This document shows positions 30,667-42,560 of a stretch of 64,000 nt of DNA, in pieces (within the stretch, counting starts at the first letter, position 1; every line of letters begins with the position of its first letter). The notes under the pieces were generated by a model. That model had not been told where the DNA came from and did no database searches. It saw nothing but the letters and a program-made list of their open reading frames with translations. The stretch comes from Chloranthus sessilifolius (Eukaryota; Streptophyta; Magnoliopsida; Chloranthales; Chloranthaceae). The DNA lies in NCBI GenBank assembly GCA_021018995.1, contig CM037590.1, positions 79,144,097-79,208,096 of the forward strand. The letters are read 5' to 3'. The position numbers and the translations under genes are program-made.

Positions 30667-33537
30667 TGTAACACCCTAATTTAAAAAAAAATCATTAATA
30701 GACACAATAGATGTATATGCTCAATAAGGCATACAATATAGACCATTTAATTCTAAAATATTTTAAACTTAAAATATACACCTTGGTCTAGAAAGGACTC
30801 ATGTATATAATTGTGTAAATAGTTACACAAGCTCTGTGAAAGTACCAGTAGGAAGAGGCTTGAATTATAAGCAAGAGGTCTAGGGATCAAGCCTTGCTAG
30901 AAACTTCAACAACTCTATTTTTGGACTTTAAACCAACAACTTATACACCTAAGCTAGGTGTGACAGCCTAACACCAAATGTTAACCAAAGAGTTGGAAAA
31001 AGACAACTCACATATACATTAGAATTGGTGGGTTCTCGAGAATACTATTTCCTAAACCCTCTAAAACTCTAATTAGAAGGACCGTAAGAAAAGCCCTAAC
31101 ATTTTCTCTTTAAATAAGAGCCTAACCTCCTCTTTTCTATTATTCATAAAATTCTCTAGCTTTCTCCTTCAACCTTCATCTTCAAACTCTCTAAGAACAT
31201 CAAGGTGTTCTCCTTAAGACGGTTTGATCACCGACATCCTTACGATTTAGAAGAAGGAGGAACCCTGAGGAGAGAACGTGTAAAGCATCAAGATCTCCCA
31301 AGCACCGTAGGATCATCGACCACACTACAAGAGGTAGTTCTAATTATTAATGATGATTTATAGGGTTGAAATGACATTAGATATTCAAGTTTTAAAATTT
31401 TCAAATCATTATAATAATAAACAGATCTTGACGACGATGACAGATCATTGTGATAAGATCCACAACGTGCTGTCATATGCCACATTGTGCTATGAGAATA
31501 CCACAGTCCGTTGTCTGACAACTGATAACAAAAGACAATTTCGAAATAAGAAATTGTAGGGGCGCAGCTCACTGTCACCTTCCAATTGCGCGCTGTCGAT
31601 GGCGAAGAAAAACTTAAAGACTAGCCACAGCTCATTGTGAACCCCATCGCAGCTCGCTATGGATACAACAAAGAGGAATTAAAAGGTATACACAATGTGC
31701 TGTCAGGTACCGCAGCTCGCTATGGTGTACCACAGCCCGCTGTGGTATATATGGATGCTCGTTGCCACAAATGACAGCTTGCTGTGGAGACACCTATAGC
31801 TCGCTGTCGTTGAAAGAAAACCAGCGCCGCTGTGAAGAGAGTGTCTTTCGAAGGCCATTACTTTTAATAAAAAAGTCTGATTGATCATTATAATATATCA
31901 TTTTAGGATAGTTCAAGACGATACATCCAATGGACTTGAAAAACAGCCACAACTCGATGTGATATGTGACAGATCACTGTGGATACCAAAAATAGAATGC
32001 ACTTTGGGAAAATCCATAGTCACCGCTCGCTGTGAACATGATCACAACTCGCTATCATAGCATAGCAGCGAGTTGTATATATTAAAATAGAATATACGTT
32101 CTGATGGTTATGCAGCTACAGCTCGCAGTGAATAGACCACAGCTCATTGTCATAGGATAGCAACAAGCTGTGAACAGTGAAATCAGAAGATGATTTACCT
32201 ATCCGAATCAGGCAGCTAATTTTGAAACTTTGATAATTTGTTTCCTTTATGTGTCAATTGTACATGGACTATAGAAGAGAGAATCATACCTATTGCAAGG
32301 GAGGTATCTCATTCCAAACCATACGATCTTCGAAATCGATGTATGGGAATTTCAATGCACAACTAAATTTAAGACTTTGAATCGTAGGCTTAATGATGGA
32401 TTTTAATATGAAATTATTAAGTATTTGAACATCGAACTCTTTGAATTGCTTTTGAATTATTGAATATTTGCACATCGAACTCTTGAATCATTGAGCATTG
32501 ATACTTCGAACTCTTTGAACTGCTCATTAATCATTGATTATTTTGAAATCTGAATTCTTCGAACTTTGAAAGAGCTTGAACTCTATTTCATATGAATATC
32601 TGGACTTTTGAGCTTGGAACCCTTTGAACTTTGAATAAGAATGAGAATTATTTATGCATCAGAACATTGTACTATGTATTAGAACTTTCCCTTTGATTTG
32701 AGGTTTATGTGAATGAATCCTGTTCTTCGGCACCTTTGAACCATTGAACCGCACAAGTATCCCTCACAATGCAGGGGCTTGGGCACATAGAAAATTATTC
32801 ATTGAGCGACGATGGTTAGTAGGAGATTTCCATCGATTACTGGAGACTGCTAATGCTATAATTGCATTGTATATTTAAGTTATGGATTTAAGATATACAT
32901 TGAATAAGAAATTGCATCTGAATTTTAATAAGAATAAAGTGAATACTCATGTGAATCCTTAGAGAATGACATTATTGAACCTTATTTGAAACTCTAATTC
33001 AGATAATAAGTTTTTGAAACTTTAGATCATTCAAATTCTGTTTTGACATTTAGATGCCATTGAATTTAATCATTGAAACTAATTACTGACTGGATGACTT
33101 ATAATCGGTATTGTGCTTTCTCTACTGAGCTTAGACTGTTAGCTCACCCTGACACTATGTATCATAGGTATCGAAGAAGTTCCGGATCTTGAGTTGGAAG
33201 AAGTTTCAGACTTTATACCAGAGGATGAGGCAGATGTTCAGCCTGAGTAGTTTTATCCGTAGATCTTCTTTGGGACACTTAGACTTGGTACATCATGGTT
33301 TTATTAGACATTGATTATCGATTACATTGTGCACCACTTTTTGTGTGACGTACGACCGTCACCGGTGGTTTTACTTATGAATTTACAGTTTCATTATGGA
33401 CTTTTATGTACTTATTTTTAGTTTAATGGCTTACTCTTCTTTAAATAATAAAGAATTTATGTAATTAGATTGTGAACTATGATCTAGCGATCCGAAATTT
33501 CCACGTGTTTTGGAGTTGAAAATTTGGGGTTATTACA
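30667..33537 (+). repeat. 5' LTR of G2 (2.87 kb)
   Basis: TGTAACACCC ... TTACA. A TATA-like ctttaaataag lies at about 31110. From 31450 to 32175 a long array of imperfect palindromes of the form CACAGCTCGCTGTGG (at least fifteen variants) fills the probable leader region. ORFs across the LTR (31288-31578 minus and others) merely run through this array. Confidence 0.9.
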
Positions 33538-33634
33538 ATTGGTATCAGAGAATGCCTTAGATTCCGTCAAAACAAAGCTTAGACTTTCGCGGTCACATTC
33601 AATTTAAACTTTTGTTCATTCGCGGCAGATCCTC

Positions 33635-34730
33635 ATGGCATCGGGTGGTAGACCAAGAACTATTAACACTAATGGCACCTCGGACGAAGTTAGAATTTCC
33701 ACAGGTGCCATTGACATTCCGTTGGGAGGCGACAATAACAACGCATGTCTCAGTCAAACCCTGGAGACTATGGTGAATATGATGGCACAAGAGACTACCA
33801 TGCTTGCGACTAGGTACCAACCATCTGGATTCCAGGAATTCAGAAGGATGAAACCTCCTAGCTTATTGGGAAAAGCAGCCCTGGTGAAGCTGAAGCATGG
33901 CTGAATCAAATGAAAAATATCTTCCCTGTAGTACCTTGCACGGAAGATAAAAAAGTCAGATGGGCATCATTCCAATTGGAAGGGGAAGCATATCCATGGT
34001 TGAAATATGTGGAAAGGACCCGAGAACAAGAAGCACTGAATACACCATGGACCTGGGCTCAGTTTGCCAAGAAGTTCAATGAAAAGTACTTCCTTGGAGC
34101 GGTCAGAGATCAATACGAGTCGAATTTATTTCACTGCAGCAAGGCCAAATGTTTGCGGCAGAATACGAGATAGAGTTTACGCGACTTTAAAGATTTGCAC
34201 CCGATCACGTGGCCTCAGAAACTATGAAGGCAAAGAAATTTGAGCGAGGATTGAAACCAACGATCCAACAATGAATCTCGTTATTCAAGTTGACGACCTT
34301 TGCGGAGGTGATGGACATGGCTCTCATTACCGAGAAAGACATCGAAAAGATGTATGAAAGAAAACAGGACCAGAATAAGAACAGAGTGAGTCGAACGCAA
34401 TCGTACAATGACGATCAATCAAATAAGAGAGAAAATTTCTTGACTTTTGTACCTTCCTGACCTGCGTCGCCTATTCGAAACCAGCTGTCTGCTCCTACAC
34501 AGCCTTTCCGTCCTTCATGACTGGCTACCTCTGATGCATTAGTAGCACAAAGGACAGTATACTACCTCCTCAATACTGATCCAGTCTTGCCCATGTTGTG
34601 GAAGGCAATATAAGTTAGAGGATTGTCAATGGAGCACGGCTTCATGCTTCAATTATATCAGGAAGGGGCATATGATAAAGGACTGTCTAGAAGTGAAGAA
34701 AGAGTAGACAACATCAGCACTACTCAGAGG
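33635..34730 (+). pseudogene. G2 gag pseudogene
   Basis: It begins MASGGRPRTIN at 33635 and keeps the capsid start FQEFRRMKPPSLLGKAA, then after a frameshift near 33900 MKNIFPVVPCTEDKKVRWAS and FQLEGEAYPWL, TWAQFAKKFNEKYF. The zinc knuckle near 34640 reads CFNYIRKGHMIKDC, in which the second Cys is Tyr. Several stops and frameshifts follow 34170. Unlike G1, the capsid part is present. Confidence 0.85.
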
Positions 34731-34849
34731 CCCTCCTGACTTACAGTTCAGGGTTGTGCTTATGTTGTCTCTGCACTCGATGCCCAAGCGACCAACGACG
34801 TTATTCAAGGTACCATACACATGTACCAAAGGTGTGATATCTGTCAACA

Positions 34850-35180
34850 CAAGGCACACATATTGATAGACCCTTGATCTATGCACTTCTTCATGACTCC
34901 TCAATTTGCATATGAATTGAGTATCATTCCTGAACCCTTGGACTTCATCTTATCAGTATCAGTCCCTACAGGGAACTTAATAGTTATAGACACTATCTGC
35001 CCATTGGTAATCATTCCGATTGAAGACCACAAGACATTGGTCGATCTGATTATTTTGGATATGCAAGGATTTGACGCAATCCTTGGTATGGACTGGCTAT
35101 CTACTCATCATGTAAATGTGGATTGCCTTACAAAGATAGTCACTTTTCACCCTAAGAGGGGAATGATTTTATGGCACTAA
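34850..35180 (+). pseudogene. G2 protease domain
   Basis: The active-site loop is read as LIDP, a stop (34876), then MHFF: the Asp is kept but Gly is lost to a stop. The rest (SVPTGN, GFDAILGMDWLSTHHVNVDC) is well preserved to 35180. Confidence 0.8.
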
Positions 35181-35267
35181 GCCGACAATTGCACCTTTTA
35201 TATCCGGCATTCGAGCTAAACGTTTGATGAATAATGGATGCCACGATTATCTCGCATTCGTATAAAA

Positions 35268-36584
35268 TCAACAGGAAGAGAAGGTCACCATTATCGATAT
35301 TCCCATTGCATGCGAGTTTCTCGACATATTTCTTGAAGAGTTACCAGGCTTGCCACCAGACAGAGAAGTGGAGTTAGCAGTGGATTTGGCTCCAGGCACA
35401 GAACCAGTATCAAAAGCCCTGCATTGCATGACACTGACCGAGTTGAAAGAACTCAAGGAGAAATTACAAGAACTCTTAGACAAAGGATTTATTAGACCAA
35501 GTGTCTCTCCATGGGGAGCACCCATCCTTTTTTTCAAGAAGAAAGATGGTTCTATGCGGCTTTGCATTGATTATCGCCAACTAAATAAGTTGACGATCAA
35601 GAATCGCTATCCACTTTCTTGTATTGATGATCTATTCGATCAACTCCAAGGCACATGATTCTTTTCGAAGATAGATATGAGATCAAGATACCATTAGTTG
35701 AAGGTTAAGGCAGAAAACATTTCCAAAATCGCTTTTCACACTAGATATGACCACTATGAGTTTCTAGTGATGCCATTCGGGTTAATGAATGTACCAACAT
35801 CTTTCATGGATTCGATGACATCCTCATCTATTCGAAGACCAGAGAAGATCACGAACAATATCTATGTCTAGCTCTTCAGATACTTCATGATCACCTGCTA
35901 TATGCGAAGCTAAGCAAGTGTAAATTTTGGCTGGAGAAAGTTAGTTTTTTGGGACATATTATACCTGAAGAAGGCATTAAAGTTGACCCAACTAAAATTG
36001 AGGCCATCATAAAATGAGAATAACCAAAGACAATGACCGAAGTTCGAAGCGTTTTGGGTTTAGCCAGGCATTACAAGAGATTCACTAAAGGTTTTTCCAA
36101 AATTGCAGGACCGCTTACTCAACTCATGAGAAAGAATGACAAGTTTGAATGGAATGACTCCTATGAGAATAGCTTTCAAGAGCTGAAGAACAAGTTAAAT
36201 TCAGCACCGATTCTTGTCATACCGTTTGGCCGTGGACATTTTGTAGTTTACTGTAATGCCTCACACAGTGGATTGGGTTGTGTACTCAACCAAAATGGGA
36301 TAGTTATCGCTTATGGCTCTCGACAACTCAAGGATCATGAGAAGAACTACCTGACTCATGACTTAGAGCTGGCAACAATTATTTTTGCCCTTAAGATTTG
36401 GAGGCATTACCTTTATGGGGAGACGTTTGAGATCCTTACCGATCATAAGAGCCTAAAATATCTTTTCACTCATAAGGACTTGAATATGATACAAAGAAGA
36501 TGGATTGAATTCTTAAGGGATTATGATTACACCATTCAGTACCACCCTGATAAAGCGAATGTAGTAGCAAACGCTTTGAGCTAA
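35268..36584 (+). pseudogene. G2 reverse transcriptase and RNase H with a deletion
   Basis: The start is [20 protein letters not shown], then [17 protein letters not shown] and [20 protein letters not shown]. At about 35812 the reading jumps from SFMDS to DDILIYSKT, so roughly 20 residues before the catalytic Asp pair are deleted. FLGHIIPEEGIKVDP and the RNase H ([28 protein letters not shown]) follow. An RNase H catalytic Asp appears as Asn (YCNAS), and the Asp of the C-terminal ADALS is Asn. Stops at 35656, 35695 and near 36015-36023 fit C-to-T or G-to-A changes. Confidence 0.88.
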
Positions 36585-36599
36585 AAGTCATCTGCTCAG

Positions 36600-37730
36600 T
36601 TGTCAAACTTCATCACGAAAACTCATAGATGGCGATTGTTTGAAGATATATCATTATATGACAAGAAGTTTGAGGATAAGAAATCTGGATCATTACTTGC
36701 TAACATCACCATCAGGCCAACAATATTCGATAACATTCGAGAACTTCAGATGACTGATGAAAAACTTATGGTGATTAGGCATAATGTGATTAGTGGGAAT
36801 AGGCTTGATTTCTCCATCAGGGAAGATGATTCCTTACTATTCAGAGATACAATTTTTTACTATTAAGAGATCGACTAAGTGTACCATCAAATACCGACCT
36901 TCGACGTCTAATTCTCGAAGAAGCACACAAGTCAATGTATGTCGTCCATCCTGATTATACAAAGATGTATCAAGATCTAAAGAAGAGCTTCTGGTGGAGA
37001 TGCATGAAGAAAGATATAATGGAATATGTATCGGCATGCCTAGTGTGCCAACAGGTGAAGGTTGAGCATCGAAACCCCTTTGGTTTGTTGCAACCTTTGT
37101 CGATACCAGAATGGAAATGGTAAGTTATATCCATGGATTTTATCCTTAGATTACCAAAACTCGTGAAAGGACACATTGCGATTTGGGTGATAGATGATCG
37201 CTTAACCAAATCTGTATATTTTCTACCATACAACATGAGATATATAGCCGGCTAGCTTGCAGAGTTGTATCTCAAGGAAATTATTAGACTGCATGGTATC
37301 CTAGCCAACATTGTCTCAGATAGAGATCCAATGTACATATCAAAGTTCTGACAATAATTTCAAGAAGGAATGGGCAAAAGACTAGACTTTAGTTCAACAT
37401 TTCACCCCCAAACAAATGGTTAGAGGAGACATGCTTTGAGCTTGCATGCTAGACTTTCAAGGGTCATGGGACAAGCACCTGCCTTTGATAGAGTTCACCT
37501 ATAATAATATTTACCAGGCTAGCATTGAAATGGCACCGTTTGAAGCACTCTTTGGCCGGAGATGTAAGTCTCTGCTCAATTGGGAAGTGACCTGGGAGAA
37601 ATTCATATTAGGCCTAAAGACTATTGAGAGTACAACTAAAGTGATTCGGTTGATTCGGGAAAGATTAAGGGTCGCTCAAAGCTGACAGAAGAGCTATGCT
37701 GATCTCAAGCAAATGAGTACCGAGTTTCAT
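36600..37730 (+). pseudogene. G2 integrase, third catalytic residue deleted
   Basis: The zinc-binding module runs to CLVCQQVKVEHRNP (about 37075). The core has SMDFILRLPK and SDRDPMYISKF. After HPQTNG the reading is broken and the segment carrying the catalytic Glu is missing. It resumes at LDFQGSWDKHLPLIEFTYNN (37446). Frameshifts occur near 36860 and 37400. The reading ends at STEF before the putative mini-intron. Confidence 0.85.
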
Positions 37731-37803
37731 GTAGACTTAGTGAAATTATTACTTTGTTCCCCTATAAACCACATGCATTACTGAGACAACGCACTCCTTG
37801 CAG
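37731..37803 (+). other. Putative 73-bp intron in the G2 integrase
   Basis: The donor side is tttcat|gtagac and the acceptor side ctccttgcag|GTGGGGGAC. It interrupts the protein at the same place (EF[QH]/VGD) as the 70-bp insertion in G1, although the two intervening sequences hardly resemble each other. Confidence 0.55.
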
Positions 37804-38172
37804 GTGGGGGACACCATCTTCGTCAAAATCTCACCTACGAAGGGTGTGATGCAATTCAGAAGACATAGAAAATTGAGTCCACGCTATGTCGGACCCTTTG
37901 AGATATTGGGTCGAGTTAGAGAAGTCGCATATGTCAGAGAAGTCGCATATGGGATTGCTTTACCACCTCAGCTGTCTGTATGCACAATGTATTCCATGTA
38001 TCCTTATTGAGGAAATACGTTAAGGATCTGAATCACATCTTGAACTACCAACCCATCGAGCTCAAGAAGGATATGACGATAGTTGAAGAACCAATTCAGA
38101 TCCCGGACCACAAGGAGCAAATCTTACGTACCAAATGAATCCCGCTCGTATTAGTCAGGTTGAAGAACCACT
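37804..38172 (+). pseudogene. G2 integrase GPF module and chromodomain, 5' part
   Basis: VGDTIFVKISP, KLSPRYVGPFEILGRVREVA with an in-frame duplication (VREVAYVREVAYG, about 37914-37955), then HKEQILRTK and a stop and IPLVLVRLKNHL. The chromodomain is cut at 38172 by T3 and continues at 47664 (SASKATWEREAEIHDQYPHL), ending in a stop near 47735. Confidence 0.82.
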
Positions 38173-40694
38173 TGTTAAGCTCTGAAAAGTACCACTTTTC
38201 ACCCCTTAACCTGACCTTTGTTAGACCCTTGAGTTGGTTAATAATGGTATTTAAGTGTGTTGTGTAGATAACATCAAAATAAGAGTGTAACTACTGCAAT
38301 CCATCATTTCAAGCCAAGAAGAATGCATTTTATGTCAAGTTGTGGAGCTGTTGAGCAGACATTGAAGGCACCATGGTGGTTCACACCATGTGGGAAATTT
38401 GGCACACCATTAGGACCATTGGGTCTGCCTAAAGGGGCCCCAGAAGTCCAATAGTGGAAGGAGTAGGGACCTAAGCAGGCGAGACAACTGCAGTAGACTG
38501 TGCACAATAGCAAAGGAGCACAGAGAGCGACCACGCCAAGCTCTCGCGAGGTTCAATTAATTCAGAATGGAGCCTCACGAGCATCTCGCATAGCTCAACA
38601 CTACAGCAGCATGAGGAAATGAGCCTCGCGAGCTTCCTGTCTTGAGCCTAGCGAGCTACACACATTTGATTCTTGCGTGGTTCTTCTCATCCTCGCGAGC
38701 ATTGCAACAGTCAGTCGCACAACCCATTTCATCCTCGCGAGCCGCACAGAGCTTTAGAAAATTCATCACGCAGTTCTCACGCAAATAGAACCTCATGAAA
38801 TTATGTCGTGAAGCTCTCGCGCAGATCCCGCATGCTTCAAAGTCAGAGCCAGCCACGTGACACATTTAATCATCCTCGTAGGCATCCTCGCGAGCTGCAC
38901 ACATAGAGCCTTGCGAGCAGCCTAAAGCTATGCATTTCATCCACGCAAGCTGCCTTCTATAGCAAAGTCAGCCACACGATAGCCCAGCGAGAGCCTAGAG
39001 AGTTGCACAAATGCAAGCCAATCCAGCCTCACGAGATCTTAGCGAGAATACACACCTAAAGTAAGTCAGCCCCTCAAGGCTCGAGTTCCTTACTTCTCAG
39101 CCACCTGTTTTCACTTTCAGGGACTGTTTAGACATTTCACACATTCTAGGGCACACCTCTCAAGGCCCTAATCTGTTCCCACACATCCCGAGGCATCTAA
39201 GGGTCACGAATGAGCCACTCCAAAGCATCTTTCTTCTGATTGGCCAATGCACATTAGGGTTCTATGGATTGTATATATATGTTGTTATCTCTCTTGTAAA
39301 ATCAACCAGGAATAGCCCGTGTTCATTTAGGGTTTTCAAACTAGGAATAGCCTGTGTTCATTTAGTGTTTTCAATCTAGGAATAGGCTGAGATCATTTAG
39401 TACTTTTCTAGAGTTAGGGTTTGGGTTTAGTTCCCCTTTCTTTTCCCCTCTTTCTTCTTGCCTTATCACAGTAGCAATGCTAGGCTAAGTTTTCTTATAG
39501 AACCTAGTTTATTTTATGTTTTTGCAATGGGTTTTGTAAAGCATTGAGAACTGTTTTGGTGATTTGCAAGGGCTACTGCCTTGAGGGCCACTCATTGTAA
39601 GTTTTATGTTTATTTAATAAAATGTCATGCTTTAATAGTCATTAAATCTATAGTTATTTCGTACTTTTTCATAGATTTCTATTGATTTGATGCTCCCATG
39701 ATTGCCTGAGCTTGTAGCCTTGTAACCATGGTGGCAGCAGCAATATTTATTGTTTTGTCTTAAACATCTGTGATTAGGATAACCGTTGAGGATAACCTGT
39801 GACTATTTAAGTGGACAAACTATAACCCCAAGGCTGGTCTAAATTACAGATTTGAGATAGATTTTTCTTCTCTGCACTTGAGGTTGTAGCCTTGTGAGAG
39901 ATTGTTGTAGAGCTAAAATCTCCTCTATTTTATATTGCATTTTCAGTATTTAGATATGAGATTTCTGTAGAGATTGCAGACTTGTGAGCTGGGTCATTGC
40001 AGGCCTTTTGTAGCAATGACCAGCTGACTCTAAAGCCTCAAATAATCTGTGAGATCTAGTGGTTCTCACCATATCTTCTTAGATTGTTTGATGTTATGGA
40101 TGCATGAGCTTGTAGTCTTGCAAACATAGTGTCTATAGTAATATTCATGTTTTGAGTTAATCCTTTGATTGAATGAAGTCCCTGAGATAGTCTATGACCA
40201 TTCTAGTGGACAGATTATAACCCTAAGATCAGTTCACATCTCTGGGTTAGGTTAGATTTTTCTACCTTGTAGGCGTGCTTGTAGCTATCTAAAGGACTGT
40301 TACAGATTCATGTCTAGATCTGAGTTGCATTACTGATTTAACCTTAGCTGTCTACTTCTCCTCCTTTTTACTTTATTTTATCACTCAATCATCTTTCTTC
40401 TTCCCCCTTTCTTTAGTTTTAGTTTATTTATTGCTTTAGTTTTAGTGTAGCATAGCTCTGTGATACTTAAACACCCTCTCTTTAGAGTTACCAGATCTGT
40501 AGTCAGATATGGAGATTACTATACAACCCTTGAGGTTTTAGATTCATACTCCGTGTGGGACAAATTCTTACTTCGTAAAACTTGCTACAACAGGTCCTGG
40601 ATTCTTGCAGGACTGTTAAATTTTTAGATTGTTGCTTTCATGTCTTTCCATTCCCCTTATAATAAAAATAACCGCACCTAAAATATCCCCAACA
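38173..40694 (+). repeat. 5' LTR of T3
   Basis: TGTTAAGCTC ... CCAACA. An array of CTCGCGAGG/CTCGCGAGC near-palindromes (38540-39050) lies upstream of a CCAAT sequence (39243-39247) and a TATA box GTATATATATG (39271-39281). The array is therefore in U3. Downstream, phrases such as gagcttgtagccttg recur several times. Confidence 0.9.
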
Positions 40695-40700
40695 AGTTTT

Positions 40701-40717
40701 TGGCGCCGCTACCGGGG
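40701..40717 (+). other. T3 primer-binding site
   Basis: tggcgccgctaccgggg, six bases after the LTR. It is one base different from the TGGCGCCGTTGCCGGGG sequence used by Athila/Tat-type elements and seen in T4. Confidence 0.8.
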
Positions 40718-41169
40718 AGTGTTGATCTAGTATAGTAAATTTTTATTTTTGTTGAGCTATATTTGTTGTAGGCAGTGTTTGAATAAATTACAACTGTAAT
40801 TTTCCTATGATTTTCTTTCATTTTTCTTCTTTATTTTCTGCTTTTAAACTTTATGGTGTCTTAGGTATGTGAATAAAATACAGCTGTAATACTTTAGTTT
40901 TGAATTTAATTTTCTGTTATTGCTTATTTACTGTTGAATAAATTTCTGCTGATATTTTTGATTTTTGCAGCTTGGAGCAGTAGAAAATAGAGGAGTTTAG
41001 CTACAACTAGAGCATTCCTGCATCAATTTGCATCACTAACTCTCCTATTTTGGTTTCATTTTTTGTCTTTTCATTTCTATAGTCTTAAATTCCAGTAGCT
41101 GTAGTTAATTTTTGGTATTTTTACTCTATCTGTTGTGTGTGTCTCTTTGTTGTGCTCTGTGTCTGTTGG

Positions 41170-42560
41170 ATGCTGAGAAGGTCTCTCAATCCCAAGCTTG
41201 AACCTTTGAATCCTGAGATTGAGAGAGTCTTGAGTCTTCGGCTAGTAACACACACCCCTGCTGAAAACTTAGTAACTGCTGAGATGGGTGAGCAACCTAG
41301 ACCCCTTAGGGAGTACAATGTACCAGGGGCATACACATCCCCCTCTTGCATTCAGCTCCCTAATACTATGGGTAGCTATGAGATTAAAGCTTCCACCATC
41401 CAAATGTTGCCGAGTTTTCATGGGCTAAGCAGAGAGGACCCCTATCAGCATATAGAGTTATTTCTTGCTCTATGCACCACTTTTCATATTGCTGGCCTGA
41501 GAGAGGAAGCAACAAAGCTGAGGCTTTTTCTTTTTTCCTTAAAGGATAAAGCCAACTCTTGACTCTCCATGCTCCTAGCCAACAACATAATTTCTTGGAA
41601 TGATCTTCAAAATTTTTCCCAGTCTGTAAGACAAGTTAGTTACGGAAGAGCATAATCACATTTGCTCAACTCCCAACTGAGTCATTTCATGAAACCTGGG
41701 AGAGATTTCAAGGGTTGCTGGGGCAGTGCCCACACCACCAAGTACCTAGGTGGCAGCTTGTACAAAGCTTCTACCAGGGGATCGATTGCAAAAGTAGATC
41801 TATGATTGATGCATCTAGTGGTGGCTCATACCTTAGCAAGACTGCTGTGGAAGCATGGGAGTTATTTGATTTGATAAGTGAAACCTCCATGCAGCAGGAG
41901 TCTTTGTCAAACAATGACATTGTGGCAGCTACTAGGAGTATAAATGAATCCACTTCTAAGGGAAAAGTGTATGAGTTGAATGCGTATAGTAACCTAGAGA
42001 GGAAGGTGGGCAGCTTGTCCATAAAATTTGATAAAGTATTGAGTGTGTTGCAGCCCCACATGGGTGCACGGGTTGGAATTTTTAAATGAGCAAGCCAATG
42101 TTGTCCAATCATATGGACAACAGCCTGTTAGGTATCAGTGGAGGAACTACCATAATTTGAGGTGGAAACAAGCTGATTTGCCTCATACCCAGCAGCAACA
42201 GGCCTTGCCCTACAGTACCAACCAGCAGTCCCCTCATGGTTATGACCAAAGACAACACTTCCCTAATCAGTCTTCTCAGTCAGGCCAGCTAGTTGTAGGC
42301 CCGCCCACCCTAGAGCCCCCTCCTTTGAGGAGCAGGTTTTGACTTCATTACAAAACCTTGGCTCCATAACACAAATTGTGGATTCCCACTCGCAGAGCTT
42401 TAGAAAAATTGAGGACCAGCTTGGTCATATCTCAAATGCTCTAATGAGAAGGAAAGAGGGTCGGCTCCCGAGCCAACTGTGAACAACCCAAGACGGGCAC
42501 ACATGGTTGCTGAAGTCTCTTCAAGTCATGAAGAAACTAGAGCGGTCAATGCCCCTAGGA
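41170..42560 (+). pseudogene. T3 gag (Tat/Athila-type), frameshifted
   Basis: The start MLRRSLNPKLEPLNPEIER is shared with T4. The capsid-like region reads FHGLSREDPYQHIELFLALC and LRLFLFSLKDKA, with a stop at 41560. Then come LLGQCPHHQVPRWQLVQSFY and QGIDCKSRSMIDASSGGSYL, the usual Tat/Athila Gag pattern. Frame changes occur near 41565-41720 and 42060, and the C-terminal part to about 42560 has more stops. No protease, RT or integrase follows. Confidence 0.8.

Noticed and set aside
31450-32175. CRISPR-like array
   Set aside because: Repeats are imperfect palindromes at irregular spacing inside an LTR of a plant retrotransposon; no conserved repeat-spacer regularity and no cas genes.
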